Shown here piece by piece: positions 54,901 to 61,103 of a stretch of DNA of 64,000 nucleotides. The DNA is from Rhodothermales bacterium (GTDB taxonomy: Bacteria; Bacteroidota; Rhodothermia; Rhodothermales; VXPQ01): the NCBI GenBank assembly GCA_022821845.1, contig JAJECT010000001.1, positions 48,931-112,930 on the forward strand. Reading direction: 5' to 3'. The notes beneath the pieces are model-generated. The model had not been told where the DNA came from and made no database searches. It saw nothing but the letters and a program-made list of their open reading frames with translations. The translations under genes were made by a program, and so were the position numbers. Each line of letters opens with the position of its first letter. Positions within the stretch are counted from its first letter, which is position 1.

Positions 54901-55710
54901 GATAGAAATCACCTGCAGCGTGCGACCGTTAGGGAAGAATCGGATGAATTTGGAGGGTGGCCATCTATTGCAGAGTCTTTGAGAGAGCAAGTGCGTCAAT
55001 TGGTCAGAACGTTGTCGATTGTGATCGCGAGATGGGGAAAAGCAATCGATGACAAAAATACCCGAGCGGCCCTGCGGCGCGTAGTCGCGGAAATGTCGGA
55101 GGACAATATCCCGACGCTTGCACTCAAGATGGCGTGTGCATCACTGTTTCCAAGGTGGCGAGAAAACGTTTTACAAGAGATTGAGAGCCAGAATGCAACT
55201 ACTCCGCACGAAGCGGTGGTTGATGCCCTTATGGCCGCTCGCTTGGTGTCGCACCGAACGAATCGCCATGGTAATTTGGCAAACAGGGAATCCGACACCC
55301 TGAAACGACTTCTATACGTTGTGAGCAATTCGATTCGATGGTATAACGGAAAGCCTCTTGTCGAGGCAGTGTGGACGATGAGGGATTTAGTGGAGATGCA
55401 TCCTGGAGGGTTTGATGACGAAATCGAACGGATGGTGCTTTGCCGTCTTCGTGACTTGATTGACGATACGGCGCTTCATAGTTCAGGTGTCCCCAGACTC
55501 AATGGTGGTCAGAGTCGTAAGGAGGTTGCAACAAAGTTATTGATCAGACAATGGGCTGCCGCTTTGGCCTACAGACTGTTCGAACTTTATAAGGAGCGCG
55601 GGAAAGCCATCCCCGAACCAATCGTGAAGTGGGAAAGAGTTTGTCGGTCGGAAGAGGAATTCGCAGAAATCCGACGGCAGTGGATCGGAGAGATGGTTCG
55701 GGTTGATTGA
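51955..55710 (+). CDS. SIR2-like effector protein (DSR-type architecture)
   Basis: 1251 residues, AT-richer than the backbone. The first 290 residues are a SIR2-like NAD-binding domain: Gly29-Ser-Gly-Phe-Ser-Lys-Asn-Ala36, Thr-Thr-Asn121-Tyr-Asp, Lys-Leu-His159-Gly-Ser and Gly202-Phe-Ser-Gly-Asp-Asp-Pro-Asn-Phe. The Asn and His expected for NADase activity are both present. The remaining 950 residues look helical and repetitive. Defence-associated sirtuins (DSR1/DSR2) have the same plan and deplete NAD in infected cells. Similarity to a named DSR was not tested. Its partner here is the IrrE gene directly upstream. Confidence 0.82.
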   Translation: MSSIALALRPYLDEIADRLFSGHAAVMVGSGFSKNAAPLAQADPFLDWSELGDLFYKRLHGTEPKSNYLQVPVLAHEIEAAFGRPALNKMLRDAIPDLMHEPSQLHVNLLNLPWSDVLTTNYDTLLERACRSVISQRYDIVVDPMDLGDSRRPRIIKLHGSLRTDQPLIVTDEDYRKYPDDFAPFVNTVRQALLEKTLCLIGFSGDDPNFLQWIGWIHDNFGVTASRKMYLIGVHSLSRSQRMLLERRNIVPIDMSECSGVGRDPYQGLDRFLEYLRLRRHKEDPLVWPSEKMVNHDEDDIDQVVRVWKKTRTKYPGWVVVPEDHNRRILWRNTKRWIDRLPAENALPGSLDLEFAFELTWRTEKSLAPIFDNHANFVEAVVNKYWTIAESSNVPTPPLNEGSTASRPMSHPMVAYTCHYLLLSLMRYYREEGLSKEWREACSRIGSIENSLSSDLAAQFYHERAMFAMFALNLTELKLRLQEWQENEAHPFWNAKKAALMAEIGLMDEAERILELSLEAIRTKSNLAPTQNDYTLASQESLVMILLQAVRQELSPPGRDRSDIQEQLREFSGRWHALRQYKCDPWHELDVFRSILERPPTTIPRTVETPTFDIGRATRTHLLGPGGQEKLVAYNFLRFCEDYSIPIKIGSVSIAKKSATGTLPRIAKDSSYWALATLIRVGDDTKAVDEVYDRSSLARMNSQSVDNLITHYLDVLRGAVPDIESGIRWDKHNFGNQLACVVPDILSRLCCKCSYDAKTKLINFLLEVYKSKHRKKFKNIRYLTRRLLEALTVHEQVVMIPKLLQFPVLGQFNPHDDWEFVNPFFFVRIPQGISINKPAVDYNFLENLLDKARSNDSIVRKWAVGTLGKLYDLEILNNAQTKRFGEALWHQTDENNMPANTNYRRCDFLRFPHPIEIDPIQAFMQYVRSAQFPVQKDPEKTAVTGGGKWIQLCSDIEASESVPWTTDDIRSIVHRLIEWWNTDRNHLQRATVREESDEFGGWPSIAESLREQVRQLVRTLSIVIARWGKAIDDKNTRAALRRVVAEMSEDNIPTLALKMACASLFPRWRENVLQEIESQNATTPHEAVVDALMAARLVSHRTNRHGNLANRESDTLKRLLYVVSNSIRWYNGKPLVEAVWTMRDLVEMHPGGFDDEIERMVLCRLRDLIDDTALHSSGVPRLNGGQSRKEVATKLLIRQWAAALAYRLFELYKERGKAIPEPIVKWERVCRSEEEFAEIRRQWIGEMVRVD

Positions 55711-56010
55711 ACCGGACAGCGTTTTGGGAATTGCAAGGTCTGGGACGTTTCTGGCCCAGACTAAGAAATCTGTAAAGTGGTGCGATACCGAGTAGAAAAG
55801 ATAAAGGCCAGTGCCGATTTGACGGCCCGGCGCTGGACTTGAACACTGGAACGACTAGCCCAGAGAAGGTTAAGCCGCTTTTGGGAACGGCCCTCTAGTC
55901 GCTGCCCGCAATATAAGGGATATGAGCGAGAAAATGCCTTTGCAAAAAGCCAACCTTATTTTCTTAGGCGCCAAAATTCCAAGGTTAAATATTTTAGGCG
56001 AAGGCTTTTT
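55711..56010. other. intergenic region with an imperfect long hairpin
   Basis: No protein gene is supported. CGACTAG and CTAGTCG at roughly 55847-55853 and 55896-55902 form an inverted repeat around a 40-base interior that can also pair (CCG/CGG). The AT-rich stretch 55910-56000 precedes leader copy 2. The sequence superficially recalls a tRNA on the minus strand but does not fold as one. Confidence 0.4.
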
Positions 56011-56155
56011 CCAGTCGAGAACGGAACCCTGCGGGCCGTACAGGGTGAATAATCATTGTTGGGGTGGCCTTGGCAGGAATGCTTGAAGCAAGCCGGAGTC
56101 GCAACCCCGTTTACGCCCCCATGGAAACGTGTAATCCCATTTGCGAGGAATACCC
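56011..56155 (+). repeat. module leader repeat, copy 2
   Basis: Contains GAACGGAACCCTGCGGGCC (from 56019) and GTACAGGGTGAATAAT, matching copy 1 (GGGCCACACAGAGTGAATAAT). CCCTG and CAGGG can pair as a hairpin. It lies about 136 bp before the start of the two-gene module at 56156. The second half found in copies 1 and 3 (CAGACGAGACTAAA) is absent. Confidence 0.6.
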
Positions 56156-56632
56156 ATGGGCACGAAACACTATACGGACGCAGAACTCGACGCGCTCCGC
56201 TCCATGCCAAAGCGGGTAACGAACCCAAAAGCACAGTGGCTGAAAAAGCCCAAGGTCCGCCCGGTACACAAACAGCGTACCTACCAGGCATCCTCGGAGC
56301 AGGACCCAAATTCGTATTTCACGGTCTATCAGCGCCAGAATCTCGCCGATCAATACGATTTTTCCTGCGGAATCCAGTATATTCCCCGAGGCGGCTCGCC
56401 CCTCACGCTGGCGCACTACAATGGACCAGGCCATGTGCACGGAGACATTGCCTACCGCCCGCACATCCATTGCGCCTCGGCACAAGCGATCGCGAACGGC
56501 GAGAAACCCGAATCGAGCGCCGAAGAAACCGACCGATTCGCTTCGCTTGAAGGCGCGCTGGCTTGTCTGATCAAGGATTTCCAAGTGAGCGGAATTCACG
56601 CCCGGCACGACGAACCCGCATTAGCGCTATGA
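56156..56632 (+). CDS. unknown protein, partner of the DUF1828-like gene
   Basis: 158 residues from the ATG at 56156 (Met-Gly-Thr-Lys-His-Tyr-Thr-Asp-Ala-Glu-Leu-Asp-Ala-Leu). A basic Lys/Pro-rich N-third is followed by a small domain with several His (Leu-Ala-His-Tyr-Asn-Gly-Pro-Gly-His-Val-His-Gly-Asp and Arg-Pro-His-Ile-His-Cys). Genes of this size are known next to DUF1828 genes, and the ATGA overlap with the next gene supports a two-gene unit. No activity is known to me. Confidence 0.6.
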   Translation: MGTKHYTDAELDALRSMPKRVTNPKAQWLKKPKVRPVHKQRTYQASSEQDPNSYFTVYQRQNLADQYDFSCGIQYIPRGGSPLTLAHYNGPGHVHGDIAYRPHIHCASAQAIANGEKPESSAEETDRFASLEGALACLIKDFQVSGIHARHDEPALAL

Positions 56633-57417
56633 CGCTTGCCCTTGACAAACTCCAGAAACTCCTGTGCGAGCGTCTTTGCGAAGACGTCAGAATAGAGCAG
56701 CGCCTGGATGGCGCGGTGATGTTGCACACGCATTTCCGGTTTCCCGACGGCGACCATTACCCGATCCACCTGTCGCAACCGGCGACGGGCGTGTTGCGGC
56801 TGTCGGACAAGGGCCATACCCTCATGCACATTAGCTATGATCATGACATCGACGGGTTCATGGACGGAACGCGGGGCATGCTGCTCGAACGCATTATGAA
56901 CGAAAGCGGACTCCAATGGGAGAAGGATGGCGGCGCGCTGTATTACGATACGCCTCCCGAGCGATTGCCGGAAGCCATCTTCCGGTTCGGGCAAGCCCTG
57001 ACCCAGGTCTACGATCTGACGTTTCTGTCCCGATCCAATGTCGGCTCCGCATTCTACGACGACCTGGCTGACCTGCTCTCCAATCTGGTGGACGAGGCCA
57101 AAATACAACGGAATTATCATCTGGATATAGACAATGCGCAGGCGTATCCGGTGGACTACCGAATTGAGGGCAAAAACGATACCCCGTTGTTCGTGTACGG
57201 CATACCCACTCAGGACAAAGCGCGGTTGGCAACGATCATGTTGTCGCACTTTCACCTGCTTGAGATTCGGTTCGAATCGATTCTCGTTTTTCAGAATCAA
57301 CCTGAAATTCCCAGAATGGACCTCGCCAGACTCTCGGATGTCGGCGGAGACATGATTTCTTCGCTCAACGCCAACGAAGATTTCCACCGCAAAATTACGC
57401 AACGCGCTGCGGCCTGA
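56629..57417 (+). CDS. DUF1828/DUF1829-like protein
   Basis: 262 residues from the ATG at 56629. The N-terminal 90 residues match the DUF1828 pattern (Ser-Gln-Pro-Ala-Thr-Gly-Val-Leu-Arg-Leu-Ser-Asp-Lys-Gly-His-Thr-Leu). The remainder resembles DUF1829 with its Tyr-Pro-Val-Asp-Tyr and Phe-Val-Tyr-Gly segments. Function is unknown, but the family is found in toxin-antitoxin and defence contexts. Confidence 0.65.
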   Translation: MTLALDKLQKLLCERLCEDVRIEQRLDGAVMLHTHFRFPDGDHYPIHLSQPATGVLRLSDKGHTLMHISYDHDIDGFMDGTRGMLLERIMNESGLQWEKDGGALYYDTPPERLPEAIFRFGQALTQVYDLTFLSRSNVGSAFYDDLADLLSNLVDEAKIQRNYHLDIDNAQAYPVDYRIEGKNDTPLFVYGIPTQDKARLATIMLSHFHLLEIRFESILVFQNQPEIPRMDLARLSDVGGDMISSLNANEDFHRKITQRAAA

Positions 57418-57512
57418 ATTGCATACGGGCTATGCAACAGCACCCACGATGCCCTGGAACAGCGATACATTCCTGAAGCAACTTGAGCGACCCGAACAAG
57501 GTAATATGATCC

Positions 57513-57533
57513 TGCCGGGCCGTGCGCCCGGCA
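57513..57533. other. short perfect hairpin
   Basis: TGCCGGGC (57513-57520) and GCCCGGCA (57526-57533) form an 8-bp stem around CGTGC, between the DUF1828-like gene and the next open frame. No T-run follows. It may be a weak terminator or a leader structure. Confidence 0.4.
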
Positions 57534-57577
57534 TCGAAAAATAACCTGCCCTCGACAAAAACACAGAAAAACCGGCT

Positions 57578-58507
57578 ATGGGACTTGACGAACTGGTCCG
57601 CTGTATTGAATTATTGAAGGAACGCATGCAATCGCACCGCGGCGTGTTATCGGAAAACGAAACCCGGACGCGCATGGCATTGATCGACCCGCTGCTGCGA
57701 ACGCTGGGATGGGACGTATCCGACCCCGGGGTTGTTACACCCGAATACAATGTGCAAGGTCGATCAGCTGATTACGCCTTGTTACGACCCAATGGGCAGG
57801 CAGCTGCTACCATTGAGGCCAAAAGACTCGGTTCGGGGCTGACCTCTCACCAGATGCAGATGCTCAATTACGCCAATGCAGCGGGTATTGCATACGCCGG
57901 CCTGACTGACGGGAATCATTGGGAGTTGTACGATGTCTTCCGGCAGGCGCCACTGCCAGAAAGGCTGATATTAGAAGTCTCCATCGCCGCTGCCCCGGCC
58001 CACGAGAGCGCCTTGAAAATGTTGCTCCTTTGGCGGCCCAACCTTGCATCTGGAGAACCCATTGAGGCCGAGGCACCCATATTGATCGATCCGCCACCGC
58101 CACCTCCTCCACCACCGCCACCGAACGGGAAATGGATCAGTTTATCCGAATACAATCCACCAGCTAAAACGCCATGCCCAACAACCATTCGATTCTGGGA
58201 CGATAACGAACGCCCCCTGAAGGCTTGGTACGAAATACTTGTCGCCATTGTGGAGAAACTCTATGCAGAAAAACGGCTCACCGCTCAAGATGCTCCCATA
58301 GGGTGGAGCAATTCTTCATATAGCGTACATACGGAGCCGGTTCATCCCACCGGTCAAGCGTTTAGGCACTACAGAAAAATAGAAGGAACCCCGCTTTTCG
58401 TGAATGTGAACCTGAACGCTGGCCAAATCAGAAAGAGTTCCAGAAATTTTTTGGAGCGTTTTGGCCGACAATCCGCCACCGTGTACTTGCGGGTGAGCGA
58501 GCAATAA
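57578..58507 (+). CDS. HsdR_N-like PD-(D/E)XK protein with polyproline linker
   Basis: 309 residues. The N-terminal 150 residues match the type I restriction R-subunit N-domain, with the nuclease core Asp65-(x)14-Glu80-Ala-Lys82 (Ser-Ala-Asp-Tyr-Ala-Leu, Ile-Glu-Ala-Lys-Arg). Eleven consecutive Pro (172-182) link it to a C-terminal domain of 120 residues. No helicase is fused or adjacent, so it is not a standard type I enzyme. DNA cleavage is an inference from the motif. Confidence 0.7.
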   Translation: MGLDELVRCIELLKERMQSHRGVLSENETRTRMALIDPLLRTLGWDVSDPGVVTPEYNVQGRSADYALLRPNGQAAATIEAKRLGSGLTSHQMQMLNYANAAGIAYAGLTDGNHWELYDVFRQAPLPERLILEVSIAAAPAHESALKMLLLWRPNLASGEPIEAEAPILIDPPPPPPPPPPPNGKWISLSEYNPPAKTPCPTTIRFWDDNERPLKAWYEILVAIVEKLYAEKRLTAQDAPIGWSNSSYSVHTEPVHPTGQAFRHYRKIEGTPLFVNVNLNAGQIRKSSRNFLERFGRQSATVYLRVSEQ

Positions 58508-58523
58508 ACCAACCGGCTAACCA

Positions 58524-58814
58524 ATGACAAGAGACGACGCACTCGCATTGCTTCGAACGCACAAAGCGACCCTTGCACAGCGTTTTGGCGTAACCCGGCT
58601 CGCCCTGTTCGGCTCCTTGGCTCGCGATCAGGCGGCAGACGATAGCGATATTGATATTCTGGTGCAGTTTGACGGTCCAGCGACCTCAAAGGCCTACTTT
58701 GGCACGCAGTTCTACCTGGAAGACCTGCTGGGCCATCCGGTCGATCTGGTCACCAATAAAGCGTTGCGAACGGAACTGCGCCCGTATGTAGAACGGGAAT
58801 CTATTGACGTCTAA
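58524..58814 (+). CDS. MNT-type nucleotidyltransferase antitoxin-like protein (second copy)
   Basis: 96 residues with Gly-Ser-Leu-Ala-Arg-Asp-(x)6-Asp-Ile-Asp. The first 55 residues nearly repeat the protein at 50160; the C-terminal parts diverge (here Asp-Leu-Val-Thr-Asn-Lys-Ala-Leu-Arg). The expected HEPN toxin gene is missing; a HicB-like gene follows after 34 bp. Its upstream region lacks the leader repeat. Confidence 0.8.
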   Translation: MTRDDALALLRTHKATLAQRFGVTRLALFGSLARDQAADDSDIDILVQFDGPATSKAYFGTQFYLEDLLGHPVDLVTNKALRTELRPYVERESIDV

Positions 58815-58848
58815 AACATCCGCATTGCGCCCAACAAGGCCAAATACA

Positions 58849-59028
58849 ATGCAACTGACAGTCGTGATCCATAAAGCAGAAGAAGGCGGATATTGGGCAG
58901 AAATGCCCAATATCCCTGGATGCGCGACGCAGGGCGAATCCCTCAAGGATGTATTGGCGAACCTTGGCGAAGCCATTGAAGGCTGTCTGTCCGTCCAGAT
59001 CGAACAAAGTCGTAAAAATGCACCTTAA
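58849..59028 (+). CDS. orphan HicB-like antitoxin
   Basis: 59 residues from the ATG at 58849. The partially degraded RNase H fold of HicB is recognisable (Val-Val-Ile-His-Lys-Ala-Glu-Glu-Gly-Gly-Tyr-Trp-Ala-Glu-Met-Pro and Gly-Cys-Ala-Thr-Gln-Gly-Glu-Ser-Leu). There is no DNA-binding C-terminus and no hicA on either side. It could be an unpaired antitoxin or a decayed module. Confidence 0.75.
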   Translation: MQLTVVIHKAEEGGYWAEMPNIPGCATQGESLKDVLANLGEAIEGCLSVQIEQSRKNAP

Positions 59029-59075
59029 ATCATAAAAAAACCTGTCCAGCCAACCCGAATCACCTCTGAACTCAT

Positions 59076-60146
59076 ATGAAAACCAACATCGGAATCTGGC
59101 AAATCGACCGGGAATCTAGGGAGCCTACGAAACTGCACCCCTCCAAGCAGATGGATACGGAAGAAATGCTGGAAGACATACTGACAGCAAACCCCGGTAT
59201 GCTCATGCGCGGCCTGACGCTGGTTGGCAGACAGGTTCCGGTTGCAACGGGGCGCCTCGACCTGCTGGGCATTGACGACAAGGGGCGATTGACGGTCTTC
59301 GAACTCAAGTGCGAAAAGTTGACGAGAAAAGCCGTAGCGCAGGTGCTGGACTACGGCAGCTACCTGGAAAGCCTGTCCGAATCGGAACTCGCAACGCTCA
59401 TTTCCGAGGAATCCGGCAAAAACGGGATAGATAAAATCACGGACTTTGACGAATGGTATGCAAACCAGTGGGAAGACGCGCTTAAGCCCGTAAAAATGGT
59501 GTTGGTCGGCCTCGGAGCCGACGTGAATGCCCGGCGCATGGTTGACTATCTGGCGGAGCGAGGCGTCGATATAGGGATCGTGACCTTTCATGGCTACGCC
59601 CACGACGACGCTATATTATTAGCCCGGCAAGCAGATGATCCATCAAGACCGCTTGGGAAGGATACGACTCCAGGAGCTATCGAACAGCAATTGAAACACA
59701 AGGCCATTGAGTACGGAGTGGCGAATCTGTGGCAGGGCGTAAAAAAATCATTAGGCTACAGCGTGGGATCGTACTACAAGAAATCCGGGATCACCTACCT
59801 GCAACGAACGATCACATTACCCGACAATGCGCCTGTCCGCGCCTCGCATTCCGTTACGCTCGAAGAGATTGGGAAGATACGAATCACTTTCTATCCTGGC
59901 TCCGTCGATCTCTGTCATAAGCCCTTTGAGAATCTGAAAGATGCAATTCCCTTCGAATCTGAACCCCCGCGAAATGCATATGCAACGCGACGCGTACGGG
60001 AGCAGTGGTTTTGCCGTCTGGACGAGGAGTCCTGGCGAAATCACAAGGAGCACCTGATCGAATTTGTCCAGACCATGGAAAAAGCCTTCGCCGACGAGTA
60101 CAGACGTGCGATGTCCGAAGAAATGGAGGAGAGCGAAGCGTCCTAA
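59076..60146 (+). CDS. DUF91/NucS-like PD-(D/E)XK nuclease-like protein
   Basis: 356 residues. The nuclease core is visible near the N-terminus: Gly-Arg-Leu-Asp62-Leu-Leu-Gly-Ile-Asp then Phe-Glu76-Leu-Lys78-Cys-Glu-Lys, with Gln-Val-Leu-Asp-Tyr-Gly-Ser-Tyr following, the DUF91 pattern. The C-terminal 170 residues form a separate domain rich in beta strands. Proteins of this type can cut mismatched or damaged DNA (NucS) or act in defence. Only the fold is supported here. Confidence 0.72.
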   Translation: MKTNIGIWQIDRESREPTKLHPSKQMDTEEMLEDILTANPGMLMRGLTLVGRQVPVATGRLDLLGIDDKGRLTVFELKCEKLTRKAVAQVLDYGSYLESLSESELATLISEESGKNGIDKITDFDEWYANQWEDALKPVKMVLVGLGADVNARRMVDYLAERGVDIGIVTFHGYAHDDAILLARQADDPSRPLGKDTTPGAIEQQLKHKAIEYGVANLWQGVKKSLGYSVGSYYKKSGITYLQRTITLPDNAPVRASHSVTLEEIGKIRITFYPGSVDLCHKPFENLKDAIPFESEPPRNAYATRRVREQWFCRLDEESWRNHKEHLIEFVQTMEKAFADEYRRAMSEEMEESEAS

Positions 60147-60165
60147 ACACACCTGACACGCCCCA

Positions 60166-60282
60166 ATGCGCGCCTCCAAAGATTTACTGAACTTCGGCAA
60201 TCGCGTGGGCGCCAAAATGACCCAGGCGGCCAAAATCTCCCTGAAAAAAGCCGTCCGTAACGGAAACCTGCGGCCCGTATAG
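60166..60282 (+). pseudogene. truncated 5' copy of the 875-residue protein gene
   Basis: A 38-codon frame whose first 27 residues match the start of the protein at 61104 at most positions (Ser-Lys-Asp-Leu/Phe-Leu/Phe-Asn-Phe-Gly-Asn/Lys-Arg). It breaks off exactly where leader repeat copy 3 begins and ends on Asn-Gly-Asn-Leu-Arg-Pro-Val inside that repeat. It looks like a remnant left when the leader plus vapBC cassette was inserted or duplicated. Confidence 0.65.
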
Positions 60283-60383
60283 GGCCTCTAATCATAAAAA
60301 GCGGCGACATTGGGCGTTCCCGGGCCTCGCCGCATGATCGAGCGACATCCAAGCTGGCCTGTTTCAGCAGACGAGACTAAACG
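60245..60383 (+). repeat. module leader repeat, copy 3
   Basis: Shares AACGGAAACCTGCGG (from 60259) and CAGACGAGACTAAA (just before the vapB start) with copy 1, plus CCGCATGAT between them. The distance from AACGG to the downstream start codon is 125 bp here and 123 bp in copy 1. GGCCC-GTATA-GGGCC in this copy is a perfect hairpin. Confidence 0.7.
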
Positions 60384-60632
60384 ATGAAAACCACCATTGA
60401 CATCCACGATGAGTTGCTGGCTCGCGCAAAACAGTATGCTCGAAACACCCGGCGCCCGCTGCGCGCTGTAGTGGAAGAAGGTCTGCGCCAAGTGCTTCCC
60501 GCGCCTCCTCCCAACCACCGCTATCGTCTTCCCGACCTGAGCAAAGGCCAAGCCGGTACAGCAGATCCGCTGGCGGCGTACTCATGGCGAGAATTGCGCG
60601 AAATAATCTACGGCGAGGCTAAAGAGACGTGA
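60384..60632 (+). CDS. vapB: VapB-type antitoxin
   Basis: 82 residues. The N-terminus (Met-Lys-Thr-Thr-Ile-Asp-Ile-His-Asp-Glu-Leu-Leu) is a ribbon-helix-helix of the type that autoregulates VapBC operons. The C-terminus (Tyr-Ser-Trp-Arg-Glu-Leu-Arg-Glu) would wrap the PIN toxin. Its stop overlaps the GTG start of the toxin. Confidence 0.8.
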   Translation: MKTTIDIHDELLARAKQYARNTRRPLRAVVEEGLRQVLPAPPPNHRYRLPDLSKGQAGTADPLAAYSWRELREIIYGEAKET

Positions 60633-61081
60633 TTGCCATTGACACAAATTTACTGGTGTATGCGCACCGCCGGGAATCGTACGCGCACGGAACAGCTTTC
60701 GATGTACTGCAAACACTTGCAGAAGGAGATTCAGCATGGGCTATTCCCTGGCCATGTTGCTACGAATTTCTAAGCGTTGTAACTAATCATAGGATTTGGA
60801 AGGAGCACGCCACAACTCCAGAGTGTGCTTGGCAACAACTTGAGGCTTGGACTGTATCGCCTTCAAATCGTCTCATTGGTGAAACCAATAATTTTGGGGC
60901 TATCCTGAAAAACCTCGTTTGTCGTCCCGGCGTAAGCGGAGGAATCATACACGATGCCCGAGTTGCTGCCATTTGTATCGCTCACGGTGTCGAAACCCTG
61001 CTTACCCGGGATCGCGACTTCTCATTATTCCCAGAACTGAAAACCCGAAATCCGTTCGAGCCATCTCCAAGCAATGCCTAA
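60629..61081 (+). CDS. vapC: VapC-type PIN-domain toxin
   Basis: 150 residues from the GTG at 60629 (GTGA overlap with vapB). PIN-domain acidic residues are present: Ala-Ile-Asp-Thr-Asn near the start, Tyr-Glu-Phe-Leu-Ser-Val-Val in the middle, His-Asp-Ala-Arg and Leu-Leu-Thr-Arg-Asp-Arg-Asp-Phe near the end. VapC toxins cleave tRNA or rRNA. Complete-looking. Confidence 0.85.
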   Translation: MIAIDTNLLVYAHRRESYAHGTAFDVLQTLAEGDSAWAIPWPCCYEFLSVVTNHRIWKEHATTPECAWQQLEAWTVSPSNRLIGETNNFGAILKNLVCRPGVSGGIIHDARVAAICIAHGVETLLTRDRDFSLFPELKTRNPFEPSPSNA

Positions 61082-61103
61082 CAAAAATATGAAAATGCAA
61101 TAA

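Noticed and set aside
55800..55920. tRNA-like sequence on the minus strand (GTTCAAGTCC)
   Set aside because: The flanking bases do not form a T-stem, and no acceptor or anticodon stem can be built.
55922..56100. Short frame running through leader copy 2
   Set aside because: It uses a different frame from the peptide-like ends seen in copies 1 and 3 and shows no conserved pattern.
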